From assembly GCA_034408855.1 (NCBI GenBank), contig JAWXCK010000040.1, positions 1 through 64,000 on the forward strand: a stretch of DNA of 64,000 nucleotides, read 5' to 3'. The translations under genes and the position numbers were made by a program. The first letter of the stretch is position 1, and every line of letters begins with the position of its first letter. This DNA comes from JAIYDQ01 sp034408855. Lineage in GTDB: Bacteria > Planctomycetota > Planctomycetia > Pirellulales > Pirellulaceae. Positions 1-8,658 of the stretch are shown here, one piece after another. The notes under the pieces were generated by a model, which saw only the letters and a list, made by a program, of their open reading frames with translations, did not search any database and had not been told where the DNA came from.

Positions 1-377
1 AGCAGAGCCCGCTTCCGCTTCTCCCGGCACAACCATCATGTCCGATCAATGACTTTGTGGCAATACTTTGGACATCGGAGCCATCCCTTGTAAATCCATT
101 CGCCAAACTCATTGCACCATCCAAACCATAGCAATTTTTTGGGTAAGCATTTTCGGTCAGAAAGCGAACCTTGGTTTTTGCAATCACTCAGTCGAGTGTT
201 TTCCTTGTATTTCACGGCTAAAATCGATTGCGGCTCACGAAAACCACCCACAGTTTCTGCGGAAGAGCCAATCTTATAACATCATACCACCTGCTTGCCG
301 CTCGAATAGCGGCTGATTATCATAAGCCCACTCGCCCTTCATTGAAGAACTGCTTGCAGTCCCCACCGGAGAGAACT
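1..377. other. Left-edge region without a convincing gene
   Basis: I see no supported gene here. A minus-strand reading frame opening with two adjacent ATG codons near position 40 could be the first few codons of a gene that leaves the window, but there are only about a dozen codons and no clear ribosome binding site. The part from about 228 to 377 is open in the frame of the next gene, but its product does not resemble a signal peptide, so it is more likely leader than coding sequence. Confidence 0.4.
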
Positions 378-3300
378 GTGAATTATTCCTGCCGTATTCT
401 GATCGCTTTTGTTTCAATTGCTGCGACGTCGCTAATTTCTTTTCACAATAGTCAAGCTGCTGATACGCCATCCGTCCAATTGCCAGGTAAAAGTGCCGGC
501 GATGCAACGTCGAACGTAAACCGTGATGCATTGTCGACGATCGAAAGCACGCGGGGCGGACGGCATTGGGTCGATGCTCCGACGGCGCCGCCAAAATCGC
601 CCGAAGAATCGCTTGCTTGCTTCCAAATTGAACCCGGATTGCGCATCGAACTGGTGGCTTCCGAGCCGCTCGTCTTCGACCCCGTTTCCATTGCGTTTGA
701 TGAACTAGGTCAGATGTTTGTCGTCGAGTATGGTGATTATCCGGAAGGCCCTGGCAAAGCCGACGCGCCGCCACTTTCTAGAGTTGTCTTATTGCGGGAC
801 ACCGATGGCGATGGCCGGATGGATCGTCGGCATCTGTTTGCGGATCATTTGAACTATTGTCATAGCGTAATGGCGTTCCAAGGTGGCTTGCTCGTCGGCG
901 CCAAAACTGAAATCGTGTATCTCAAGGATACCGACGGCGATCATCAGGCCGACGTTCGCGAAGTACTTTTTCGCGGGTTTGATCCTGCTCATCCTCAAAT
1001 GCAAATCGGCAATCCTAACTGGGGCATGGATAATTGGATTTATCTTAATTATGGTCCCGGTAAAATTGAACGCGTTGCTAGTTTGTCATCCAGTGCATTG
1101 ACAGCGAGTAGTTTGCCTACGCATCCAGTAGGGAATTTCGCGATGCCGCGCAAGGAATTCCGCTTTCATCCGCTTACGTTTGAGTTCGGTGTAGCCAGTG
1201 GGCTTGGTCAGTTTGGGAACACGATCGATAACGATGGTCATCGATTTTATTGCACTAATCGCAATCCCATCATGACGGCTCCCATTTCATATGAAGAGCT
1301 TCACAGAAATCCATATTCGATTTTCGCGAAAGACCAGTATGACGTCGCGCCGGCTGGTGGTGATGCGATTGTTTTTCCGCTTGTCGAGATGAAAAGCAAC
1401 TATCTCGCTCACGCTGGAACGCATACAGCGGCCTGTGGCACAACGGCTTACCGCGGCGATCTCTTAGGTTCGCAATTCGACAACAGCGTGTTCGTTTGCG
1501 AGCCGATTGGTCATCTCGTCACCCGATCGATCGTCCAATCGAATGGTGCAACGCTCGTCGCTCAACGCGCTCGTCCGAAAGCCGATTTTTTGGCTTCGAC
1601 CGACACATGGTTTCGTCCAGCGAGTCTTGCAACGGGTCCTGATGGTGCGCTTTACCTTGCCGACATGTATCGACTCTGGGTCGAGCATCCAAAGTTCCTT
1701 CCACCGGAGATTTCGAAAAAACTAGACTGGCGAGCTGGCGACGATCGAGGTCGCATTTGGCGAGTTGTACCCGAGGATCGTCAAACGAAGATGCGTCCTT
1801 TTGTTTCGCCGAAATCGACGGACGATCTAACAAGTCTACTTTCCGACGCCAATGGCTGGCGACGTGTTTTAGCCCAACGATTACTGGTGGAGCGACAAGC
1901 CAAGGAAGCTGCGGCGGCACTACGAATGCTGTTGCAAAACGATCGCAATCCGCACGCTCAACAGCATGCTCTTTGGACACTCGAAGGACTTGGCGAGCTA
2001 AATGCTACCGACGTTCATGTCGCGATGGGATCGGCGAACCCATACGTTCGACAGGATGGAGCGCGATTGTCAGCAAGGTTTCTTAGCGATGGAATAATAC
2101 TGAATCGCGTTGCGGCACTGGCCGACGATGCGGACGCTCGCGTTCGCTTCCAGGTTTCCTTGGCGATGGGAGAAACGTCTGATTCACTAGCGACAGAGGC
2201 CTTAATCAAGATCGCGAGGCGCGATGGTGGCCAGGATTGGTTTATAACCGCCATACTCACGTCATCGAAAGAACGAAGCGGTTTGATCTTGTCGAAAATA
2301 GTACAAGGCAGCGACTCGAACTCGGCTTCTGACGGTGCCATGCAAGTTCGCTTAGTGCGCGAATTGGCGACGGTTGTTGGCGTACGCGGCGATCTTATTG
2401 AAATCGATGGCGTGCTTCGCTCGATCGGTTCGAGTGGAAAGCAAGGCGTTTGGTGGCAGACAGCGGCCCTCAGCGGATTGGCTGCTGGACTTTCGCGGCA
2501 TCAAGGTGTTTTGGGACGCACTACCTTGGCTAAGTTATTGGCGAACCCACCGGTAGCGTTGGCGGAAACCGTAGTCCCGGTACGCACACTTTTTGAGAGA
2601 ACGGCGAGTGTGGCGATGGATATCAAGACGCCGATTGGCGATCGTGTTACGGCCATCGAACTCTTAGGCTTTCAGCCGTTCGATCAATCCGCAGCGTCGT
2701 TCAAAAGTCTCTTCAGCAGTCGTCAGCCAATTGAAATTCAGTTGGCTTCACTCGAAGCGATGCAGCAAAGTGGAAGTGACAAGGCTGGGCAGATCGTTTT
2801 CGATCAGTGGTCCGTCCTTGGCCCACAGGTGAGACCTGCGGCTTTGAATCTATTGCTGCGGCGAGTCGGAACGACTCGCCAGGCTTTGGAAGCGATGGTG
2901 GCTGGAAAACTGAATGCAGCCGTGATCGATATCGACCAGCGCGTGAGACTGCTCAAGCATGCGGACCCCGACATTCAAGCACTCGCCAAAAAGATATTTG
3001 GCAGTGCCGTGTCTGCTGATCGACGTGAAGTAGCCAGCGAATACCAAGCATCCCTCACGATGAACGGATCGACCTCCGAGGGTCGATTGGTTTTCGATCG
3101 CGTCTGTTCTAAATGCCATCGCATCGACGGTCGAGGATACGAAGTCGGTCCTGATATTAGCGATGTTCGAAACCGATCTCGCGAAGCCTTGCTTTACGAT
3201 ATTCTCGATCCGAATCAGAAGCTCGAACCAAAATATACCGCCTATCAGATCCGCACTGACGACGGACTCGTGTTTCAAGGGTTGATGGTATCGGAAACTC

Positions 3301-3470
3301 CAGACGCCGTCGTTTTGCGACTGGCCGAAGGCAAGGAACAAACAGTGGCTCGCCAAGAAATCGAGGAGATGATTGCTAACGGAAAATCGCTTATGCCCGA
3401 AGGGGTCGAGAAAGATGTTAGCATCCAGCAGATGGCCGATCTCATGGAATATCTTAAAGGCCAGCGATAA
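378..3470 (+). CDS. Secreted dehydrogenase-like propeller / HEAT / heme-c protein
   Basis: This is a large planctomycete-type exported protein (1030 aa from this start). Order of parts: signal peptide (residues 1-27, ending SQAAD), a putative membrane-bound dehydrogenase (six-bladed, PQQ/glucose-dehydrogenase-like) domain to about residue 440, alpha-helical HEAT-like repeats, then a C-terminal heme-binding domain with a single CSKCH site near residue 910 followed by the conserved GPDIS and DPNQKLEPKY segments. The GTG start at 378 is chosen because a GGAGAG box lies five bases upstream and it begins directly at the signal peptide; a TTG at 228 would add 50 residues of non-signal sequence. The family is thought to oxidise sugars or alcohols at the cell surface and pass electrons to the heme; the substrate here is unknown. 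No operon partner is evident. Confidence 0.88.
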   Translation: MNYSCRILIAFVSIAATSLISFHNSQAADTPSVQLPGKSAGDATSNVNRDALSTIESTRGGRHWVDAPTAPPKSPEESLACFQIEPGLRIELVASEPLVFDPVSIAFDELGQMFVVEYGDYPEGPGKADAPPLSRVVLLRDTDGDGRMDRRHLFADHLNYCHSVMAFQGGLLVGAKTEIVYLKDTDGDHQADVREVLFRGFDPAHPQMQIGNPNWGMDNWIYLNYGPGKIERVASLSSSALTASSLPTHPVGNFAMPRKEFRFHPLTFEFGVASGLGQFGNTIDNDGHRFYCTNRNPIMTAPISYEELHRNPYSIFAKDQYDVAPAGGDAIVFPLVEMKSNYLAHAGTHTAACGTTAYRGDLLGSQFDNSVFVCEPIGHLVTRSIVQSNGATLVAQRARPKADFLASTDTWFRPASLATGPDGALYLADMYRLWVEHPKFLPPEISKKLDWRAGDDRGRIWRVVPEDRQTKMRPFVSPKSTDDLTSLLSDANGWRRVLAQRLLVERQAKEAAAALRMLLQNDRNPHAQQHALWTLEGLGELNATDVHVAMGSANPYVRQDGARLSARFLSDGIILNRVAALADDADARVRFQVSLAMGETSDSLATEALIKIARRDGGQDWFITAILTSSKERSGLILSKIVQGSDSNSASDGAMQVRLVRELATVVGVRGDLIEIDGVLRSIGSSGKQGVWWQTAALSGLAAGLSRHQGVLGRTTLAKLLANPPVALAETVVPVRTLFERTASVAMDIKTPIGDRVTAIELLGFQPFDQSAASFKSLFSSRQPIEIQLASLEAMQQSGSDKAGQIVFDQWSVLGPQVRPAALNLLLRRVGTTRQALEAMVAGKLNAAVIDIDQRVRLLKHADPDIQALAKKIFGSAVSADRREVASEYQASLTMNGSTSEGRLVFDRVCSKCHRIDGRGYEVGPDISDVRNRSREALLYDILDPNQKLEPKYTAYQIRTDDGLVFQGLMVSETPDAVVLRLAEGKEQTVARQEIEEMIANGKSLMPEGVEKDVSIQQMADLMEYLKGQR

Positions 3471-3640
3471 CGCTTTTGGTTGAACCGTCGCAATCATGCC
3501 CATCGCAACTTTTACAAACCGCTGTGAGGCAAACTCGGTTCGAGTTTTTGATCATGAACCGCTCAAGCAAATCGCCAGAGAGCTCGGCGATCAATTGCCC
3601 AGTACACTAGCACGTTGTCCCGAGTACGAGACAAGACAAA

Positions 3641-4069
3641 TTACGAAGCGATCCAGTCCTGTAAATCAAGCCCTGGTACACGTCCAAAGTCAACCTTATT
3701 TCGCGTAACGACAATCATTCCATGTGTTAACCCGATCGATGCGATTCGAAGGTCCATCAAACCAATTCGGCATCCATTCGATCGAAGTCTCGTAAACTCT
3801 TCAGATGCCTTCTCGGAGAACGGTAGAAGTTCGCTCGATGAAAACGCGTCGAGCAAGGCTTCAAATCGAGCGTATGCGTTAACGACTGATTTTTGTGATT
3901 TGGGCGATGCGATGTACTTTAGCCAACCGTTCATAACTTCGTGGAAAGTGACAATCGAAGTGAAGCAAAGTCCCCTACCGACTTCATTCATCTTTGCGAA
4001 CAATGCTTCGTATTGCTGGCCATTTCGCAATTGAAGGATCGTCCAGTGATCGGTGTCAAAAAGGTACAA
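3641..4069 (-). CDS. vapC: PIN-domain toxin (VapC-like ribonuclease)
   Basis: A 142-residue PIN-domain protein, expected to be a magnesium-dependent endoribonuclease toxin of a type II toxin-antitoxin pair. Acidic residues expected in the active site are present: D5 in the opening LFDTDHW strand, E44 in FHEV, D106 in LMDLRIA and D127 in TRNKVDF. The start is TTG, supported by an AGGAG box six bases upstream that itself overlaps the end of the antitoxin gene, so translation of the two is probably coupled. It lies three bases downstream of the antitoxin stop. All key residues are present, so it may be active. The RNA target cannot be told from sequence. Confidence 0.85.
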   Translation of the reverse strand: MYLFDTDHWTILQLRNGQQYEALFAKMNEVGRGLCFTSIVTFHEVMNGWLKYIASPKSQKSVVNAYARFEALLDAFSSSELLPFSEKASEEFTRLRSNGCRIGLMDLRIASIGLTHGMIVVTRNKVDFGRVPGLDLQDWIAS

Positions 4070-4072
4070 GAT

Positions 4073-4255
4073 TTACTCCTGAATGCTCTTACGCTCTTTT
4101 TCGCGTTCTTCCTTACCCAAGCGAAAGATTTCTTCCAAAACTTCGTCGCCCTTGTATTTTTCATCGACCTGCGAAATGGGCCAAGTTTTACGCTGCTCTC
4201 GAAGCAACTCGATCTCTCGCTCCATTTTTGCAAGTCGCTCTTCAACGTTAGCCAT
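4073..4255 (-). CDS. Small antitoxin partner of the PIN toxin
   Basis: A 60-residue, highly charged, mostly helical protein placed directly upstream of the PIN toxin, which is the usual position of its antitoxin. The first third (VEERLAKMEREIELLREQ) reads as a short coiled coil that would allow dimerisation, and the tail is rich in E, K and R, a plausible toxin-binding segment. I do not see a recognisable AbrB, RHH or Phd DNA-binding motif, so the fold class is unassigned. The ATG at 4255 is preferred over a TTG two codons upstream because it has a GGAG box seven bases before it. The call rests mainly on position and size. Confidence 0.7.
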   Translation of the reverse strand: MANVEERLAKMEREIELLREQRKTWPISQVDEKYKGDEVLEEIFRLGKEEREKERKSIQE

Positions 4256-4393
4256 TGTCAAGCTCCAAAAGTCTGTAAATCGCGTTCAAGATCCTGTCTA
4301 AACGCCGTTTAAAGTATACCACGATTCCAAAGTGAACACGAATCCACTGACGGCTTACTAACTAAGAATACTACGCAACTTGCGACAGTCGAA

Positions 4394-5464
4394 CTAGACG
4401 GGTCTCGGCTGAGGCGGAAGATCGATCTCGAAATCGGTATTTTTGATTTCGCTATTCTGATCAAGGTACGGGGAATAATCGACGACGCGAATCGTCTTGC
4501 CTTCAGGTGGGAACTGCAGCAATCGTAAAAATCCGTTGCCGCCGTTTTCCTGATTTTGATAGTCGACCACCATCTGGTGAACCGTGTTACCATGCTTGCC
4601 GGTGTCGATTCGTCGACCAGTTACGCAAGTATGGCCGCTGATTACGAGTACAAAATTTGGATGCTGCGAAACGAGCTTTTTCCAGACATCTTCGCCATCG
4701 TTAAAACCTTCTGAAAATCCGCTTAGCTTAAAGTTATCGAGTCCTTTATTTGATTCCTTTCCTTTGGACGTAAACGTTGCGTGACGATCGAAGCGCGTGT
4801 TGTCCGTTCGGAGGTAGGCATGGGTGACTAAGATGACCGAACGGTCCGGATGCTTTTGGACAACTTCGCCTGCCCATCGCAACACATCGTCGCGTGGGCC
4901 AAATTCTAACGCCAGGACAAGCCATTTGCGCCCGCCAGCTTCTAATGTATGGAAGCTATTTTCCGTCCTCTGTGGTTCGCGATCGTAGAATCCACCAAAC
5001 GTTGACCATCGTTCGAAATCCGTGGGCGGAAAATACTCGGACATCAGCGTTTGACGGGTAGATGCGTTTCCTTCGGGACCAAGATCGTGATTTCCTGGGA
5101 GCAGTAGGCATGGAACTTTTTCGGCGATCAAATCGTGAGCCTCGCGAGCTGCTTGCCATTGTTCAGCATTGTTGTGCTGTGTCACATCCCCGACATGCAA
5201 CACCATTGGAATTTTATGCTCGGCGATATTATCGGCGATCCACTGTGTTTGAGCGCGATAGATACTTGGATCTTTCCAAGCATACATTTGTGTATCGGGG
5301 AGAATGACCAGGGTGAATCCGTCGCCATCCGGTGCTTTTGGCGCCGATGCGTACGAGCGGCCTGAGGCGAATGGAAGCAACGCGGCTAGTCCAAACTTCT
5401 TCAGCCAAAATCGTCGGTTGGCACTGGATAATACAGTTCTTAGAATTCGCTTCGGGGTTTTCAT
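4394..5464 (-). CDS. Secreted calcineurin-like metallophosphoesterase
   Basis: A 356-residue exported phosphoesterase. The N-terminus carries a twin-arginine-like signal (NRRFWLKKFGLAALLPF) ending near SYASA. The metallophosphoesterase core shows the usual metal-binding motifs in order: DTQMY (the D-x-Q variant of D-x-H), GDVTQHNN, GNHDLG, a histidine in VTHAYL and GHT near the C-terminal third. The DTQ opening and overall length are like secreted CPPED1/Icc-type planctomycete phosphoesterases. Export by Tat would fit loading of the dinuclear metal centre in the cytoplasm. Neighbouring genes do not reveal the substrate. The gene stands alone, with about 95 bases to the next minus-strand gene upstream. 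Confidence 0.85.
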   Translation of the reverse strand: MKTPKRILRTVLSSANRRFWLKKFGLAALLPFASGRSYASAPKAPDGDGFTLVILPDTQMYAWKDPSIYRAQTQWIADNIAEHKIPMVLHVGDVTQHNNAEQWQAAREAHDLIAEKVPCLLLPGNHDLGPEGNASTRQTLMSEYFPPTDFERWSTFGGFYDREPQRTENSFHTLEAGGRKWLVLALEFGPRDDVLRWAGEVVQKHPDRSVILVTHAYLRTDNTRFDRHATFTSKGKESNKGLDNFKLSGFSEGFNDGEDVWKKLVSQHPNFVLVISGHTCVTGRRIDTGKHGNTVHQMVVDYQNQENGGNGFLRLLQFPPEGKTIRVVDYSPYLDQNSEIKNTDFEIDLPPQPRPV

Positions 5465-5560
5465 AGGTTTGTCCAGAAAAAAGTTGTCGAAAGCGACAGG
5501 GTGGGTGTCGCTATTATATCTGTTCTATCGTTCTTCGTGTTGGGGACGTCGGCGCACCTA

Positions 5561-6409
5561 TTAGCTCTTCGTCGCTGACATGCGCTTTCGCTCGTACTCC
5601 AGGACTCCAGTTACCAAACTTGTTAAGCGAGGCTCGGCGGCATTGGCAGTTGCGATAATCCTTGGCACGTTGGCTGGCTCCAAGGCGTCGGGAAGGCACA
5701 TGTCGGTAACTACGGAAAATCCGATGGTTCGCATACCACTGTGAACCGCAACAATTGTTTCCGGAACCGTCGACATCCCGACGACATCGGCCCCGATCAT
5801 CCGAAGAAAACGATATTCAGCGGCTGTTTCCAGATTAGGCCCAGACACAGCAACGAATACTCCTTGATGCGCCACGATGTTATTGAGCCGAGCTGTCTCG
5901 AGTGCTGCTTGAATTAACTCGCGATTGTAAGGCTCGGACATGTCCGGGAAGCGTGGTCCTAATCGGTCATCGTTGATTCCGATGAGCGGATTGTCGCCCA
6001 TCAAGTTGATCTGGTCCTCGATCAACATAATATCGCCCGGTTGATAATACGGGTTCATCCCGCCACATGCGTTAGAAACGACCAGTAGGTTGGCGCCAAG
6101 AGCCTTCATGACCCGGACCGGCAACGTGATTAGTTTGAGCGGATACCCTTCGTACATGTGAAACCGCCCCTCCATCGCCATAACGTTCAATCCGCACAAC
6201 TGTCCACAGACGAGCCGGCCTCGATGGCTGGTCGCAGTCGATTTTAGGAAATGAGGGATATCTCCATAGTCAATGGACGCTTCAATCTCGATTCTCTCGA
6301 CTAACGGTCCGAGGCCGGTTCCAAGAACGATGCCGACATGCGGTGTCTTTGTCCAAGCTTGACGGATAAACGAGGCCGCTTCCTGGATTTTGTCAAATAG
6401 ATCGAGCAT
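5561..6409 (-). CDS. punA: Purine-nucleoside phosphorylase
   Basis: A 282-residue trimeric-type purine nucleoside phosphorylase that splits purine nucleosides with phosphate into base and ribose-1-phosphate, in cytosolic purine salvage. Seen motifs: IVLGTGLGPL (phosphate loop, about residue 28), GRFHMYEGY, SNACGGMNP, GPNLETAAEYR with the base-contacting glutamate, and VGMSTVPE. The reading frame is open 37 codons further upstream, but the ATG at 6409 starts at the conserved beginning of the family and has an AGGAAA box about five bases away, so I use it. The gene is transcribed away from the sigma-factor gene. Specificity for guanine or adenine nucleosides is not settled by eye. Confidence 0.9.
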   Translation of the reverse strand: MLDLFDKIQEAASFIRQAWTKTPHVGIVLGTGLGPLVERIEIEASIDYGDIPHFLKSTATSHRGRLVCGQLCGLNVMAMEGRFHMYEGYPLKLITLPVRVMKALGANLLVVSNACGGMNPYYQPGDIMLIEDQINLMGDNPLIGINDDRLGPRFPDMSEPYNRELIQAALETARLNNIVAHQGVFVAVSGPNLETAAEYRFLRMIGADVVGMSTVPETIVAVHSGMRTIGFSVVTDMCLPDALEPANVPRIIATANAAEPRLTSLVTGVLEYERKRMSATKS

Positions 6410-6988
6410 GGAGTTTCCTAGCGAGCAGATGTTTGTCGCGATGCTTGAGCGAGGTCGCTTGAGCCACGATAGGCATAGTCTATCGAAGGTTTGCTCTGAG
6501 AAGTAGGCACGCCTGCTCAAGAGTAACGAGGGATACTGGTTCCCAGGCGGGGCTAGTCAGAAATATATATTGCGCAATTAGCCGAGGGCCGTTAGTCCCG
6601 GTTTTCACAAGGAAACCGGAGCTAACGCGCTGCGGCTAATAGCGTCGCTTCAATAACTGACTTGACTAGTGTTCCAAGGCAAGAGCCTGGGATCGAGCGT
6701 TTTCGTGGTCGCGAATCAGCAAAATGTTGACTTTTCGAAACGCCTGGTTGCGTACAATCTCAGTAGCACGTTGAAATTCGGCATCATCGGCTTTTCAAAG
6801 CATTTTGCACAAAAAGAACGCAAGTTGTATCCACAGAAGGACTTGCGACTGCCGCCAGGACTCCTTTTTATTGGTTGGCATCTCGAATGCATTTCTCTAG
6901 GAATTGTTCCAGCGGGGGAACAACGGACCACGTTTGTGAGTCTGAATCAATCCAAGAGCCAAACCTTACAATTCGAGATTGCACTTCT
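6410..6988. other. Divergent intergenic region, PNP / sigma factor
   Basis: About 580 bases separate two divergently transcribed genes. Apart from the imperfect hairpin at 6578-6639, listed separately, I see no gene. The frame of the sigma factor is open back to 6875, but this stretch lacks the low-complexity acidic character of the protein's start and is better read as leader. Promoters for both genes presumably lie here, but I cannot identify a reliable -35/-10 pair. Confidence 0.45.
6578..6639. repeat. Imperfect palindrome, GCTAACGCG repeat family
   Basis: Left arm begins TTAGCCG and ends CCCGGTTTTC; right arm begins GAAACCGGAGCTAACGCG and ends GCGGCTAA. It is an imperfect inverted repeat of about 28-base arms. 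It shares the CCGG...GCTAACGCG core with the copies at 10493, 17063 and 40578, so it belongs to a dispersed palindromic (REP-like) family. No poly-T follows, so I do not call it a terminator. Confidence 0.75.
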
Positions 6989-8629
6989 ATGACAAAGCGA
7001 TTCAACCCAAGATTTGATTCGAAAAAAGGACGACAAGGGGAAGCGTTTGCGCCGGGATTGGATGTCGAGCAGGACGAAGTTTACGGCGCAGCCGAAGGTT
7101 TTGATGATTGTGAAGAAGAAGAGGAAGAAGAAGAGCAGGGCGATCTCGAAGAAGAAGGCCTTTTGGACGACGAAGAAGAAGAATTGGTTGGTAGCCTGGA
7201 TGCGACCGACGACCCCGTTCGAATGTACTTAATGCAAATGGGACAGATCCCGTTGCTGACTCGCCAAGAAGAACTAACTTCCGCAATCCTTATTGAAAAG
7301 ACGCGGGAAGGCTACCGACGTTGGATGGTTGCATCCGACTTCATGCTTCAAGGTGCGACGAAGCTTTTGGAACAAGTTCGCGATGGAAAACTTCGTTTGG
7401 ACCGGACGATCGAAGTCAGCGTTACGAATGCTGCCGAAAAAACGGCGATCATGAAACGTATCGGTCCGAACATCCAGACCCTCCGGCACCTGCTGCTTCG
7501 CAATCACGGCGATTTCTATCTAGCGATCAATCGCAAGATCGATATGCCCGTACGACGTGCAGCGTGGAAAAGGCTTGTCCAACGTCGCAATAAAGCCCTT
7601 CGTTTGATTGAAGAGATGAACTTGCGAACCAATCGACTCGAACCTATTTTCGACAAACTAGAAGCGATTTCTTCGCAAATGCAATTGCTGCGACGACGCT
7701 TGGTTGTGGCCAAAAAAGAAGGTCACGCCGACGGACAATCGCTGAGCGATATTCGCAAGGAACTTTGCTATTTGATGCGAATCACTTATGAAAGCCCGGC
7801 TACCTTGGCACGCCGTGTCGAGCAAGTGGGCCTTCATTGCGAACGATACGATCATGCTAAACGCGAGCTATCGGCTGGCAATCTTCGATTGGTTGTCTCG
7901 ATCGCCAAGAAATATCGCAATCGCGGTCTGAGCTTCTTGGACTTGATTCAAGAAGGGAACACCGGATTGATGCGAGCAGTCGATAAGTTCGAACACGCTC
8001 GTGGCTTCAAGTTTTCGACGTATGCGACCTGGTGGATTCGACAAGCGATCACGCGTGCGATCGCTGATCAGAGCCGAACAATTCGAGTTCCGATTCACAT
8101 GATCGACACCATGAGCAAGGTTCGACAGGTGACACGCGATTTGGTCCAAATGCTCGGTCGTGAGCCTTCGGTCGAAGAAACCGCCAAGCAAGCCAAAATT
8201 TCGATTGAAGATACTCGCATCGTCATGAAGATGGCCCGCGCTCCACTCTCGTTGGACCAACCCGTTGGCGATAACGATGACAGCTACTTCGGCGAATTCC
8301 TCGAAGATCATCGAGATGAAGATCCATTGCTCGAAACGAACCACCAATCGTTGAAGCTTCATATTCAAGAAGCCATGGAAACGCTGAACTATCGCGAACG
8401 TGAGATTCTCAAGCTTCGTTACGGCTTGGCTGATGGTTATGCTTATACCCTTGAAGAAGTTGGTCGGATTTTCTCGGTGACTCGCGAACGAGTTCGACAA
8501 ATCGAGAGCAAGGCGGTCCGGAAACTACAACATCCTCAACGCAGCAAGGCCTTGACGAGCTTTGTCGATGGCTTGGACATCAGCGTCTATCGTGGCCTTG
8601 CTTCAGGCGAAGTCAGTGAAACGATGTAG
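6989..8629 (+). CDS. rpoD: RNA polymerase primary sigma factor (sigma-70)
   Basis: A 546-residue sigma-70 protein. Region 1.2 opens at DDPVRMYLMQMG. A long helical non-conserved insert follows. Region 2 contains NLRLVVSIAKKYRNRGL, FLDLIQEGNTGLMRAV and FSTYATWWIRQAITRAI. Region 3 holds RVPIHM and GREPSVEETA. Region 4 ends with the helix-turn-helix YTLEEVGRIFSVTRERVRQI. This completeness argues for the housekeeping sigma (RpoD/SigA type) rather than an ECF factor. Instead of a classical region 1.1 the N-terminus has a glutamate/aspartate-rich stretch (about residues 37-72), which may play the same DNA-mimic role; that part is inference. Start is taken at ATG 6989, where the acidic protein begins; the ribosome binding site is weak. 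Confidence 0.93.
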   Translation: MTKRFNPRFDSKKGRQGEAFAPGLDVEQDEVYGAAEGFDDCEEEEEEEEQGDLEEEGLLDDEEEELVGSLDATDDPVRMYLMQMGQIPLLTRQEELTSAILIEKTREGYRRWMVASDFMLQGATKLLEQVRDGKLRLDRTIEVSVTNAAEKTAIMKRIGPNIQTLRHLLLRNHGDFYLAINRKIDMPVRRAAWKRLVQRRNKALRLIEEMNLRTNRLEPIFDKLEAISSQMQLLRRRLVVAKKEGHADGQSLSDIRKELCYLMRITYESPATLARRVEQVGLHCERYDHAKRELSAGNLRLVVSIAKKYRNRGLSFLDLIQEGNTGLMRAVDKFEHARGFKFSTYATWWIRQAITRAIADQSRTIRVPIHMIDTMSKVRQVTRDLVQMLGREPSVEETAKQAKISIEDTRIVMKMARAPLSLDQPVGDNDDSYFGEFLEDHRDEDPLLETNHQSLKLHIQEAMETLNYREREILKLRYGLADGYAYTLEEVGRIFSVTRERVRQIESKAVRKLQHPQRSKALTSFVDGLDISVYRGLASGEVSETM

Positions 8630-8658
8630 GGTTTTGCCGAAATCATTGCTTGTCGATT

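Noticed and set aside
3496..3708. 70-codon frame between the first gene and the PIN toxin
   Set aside because: It overlaps the 3' end of the toxin gene on the opposite strand and shows no protein signature.
7014..7232. Lysine-rich 72-codon frame inside the sigma-factor gene
   Set aside because: It is a shifted-frame shadow of the glutamate-rich GAAGAA run in the real gene.
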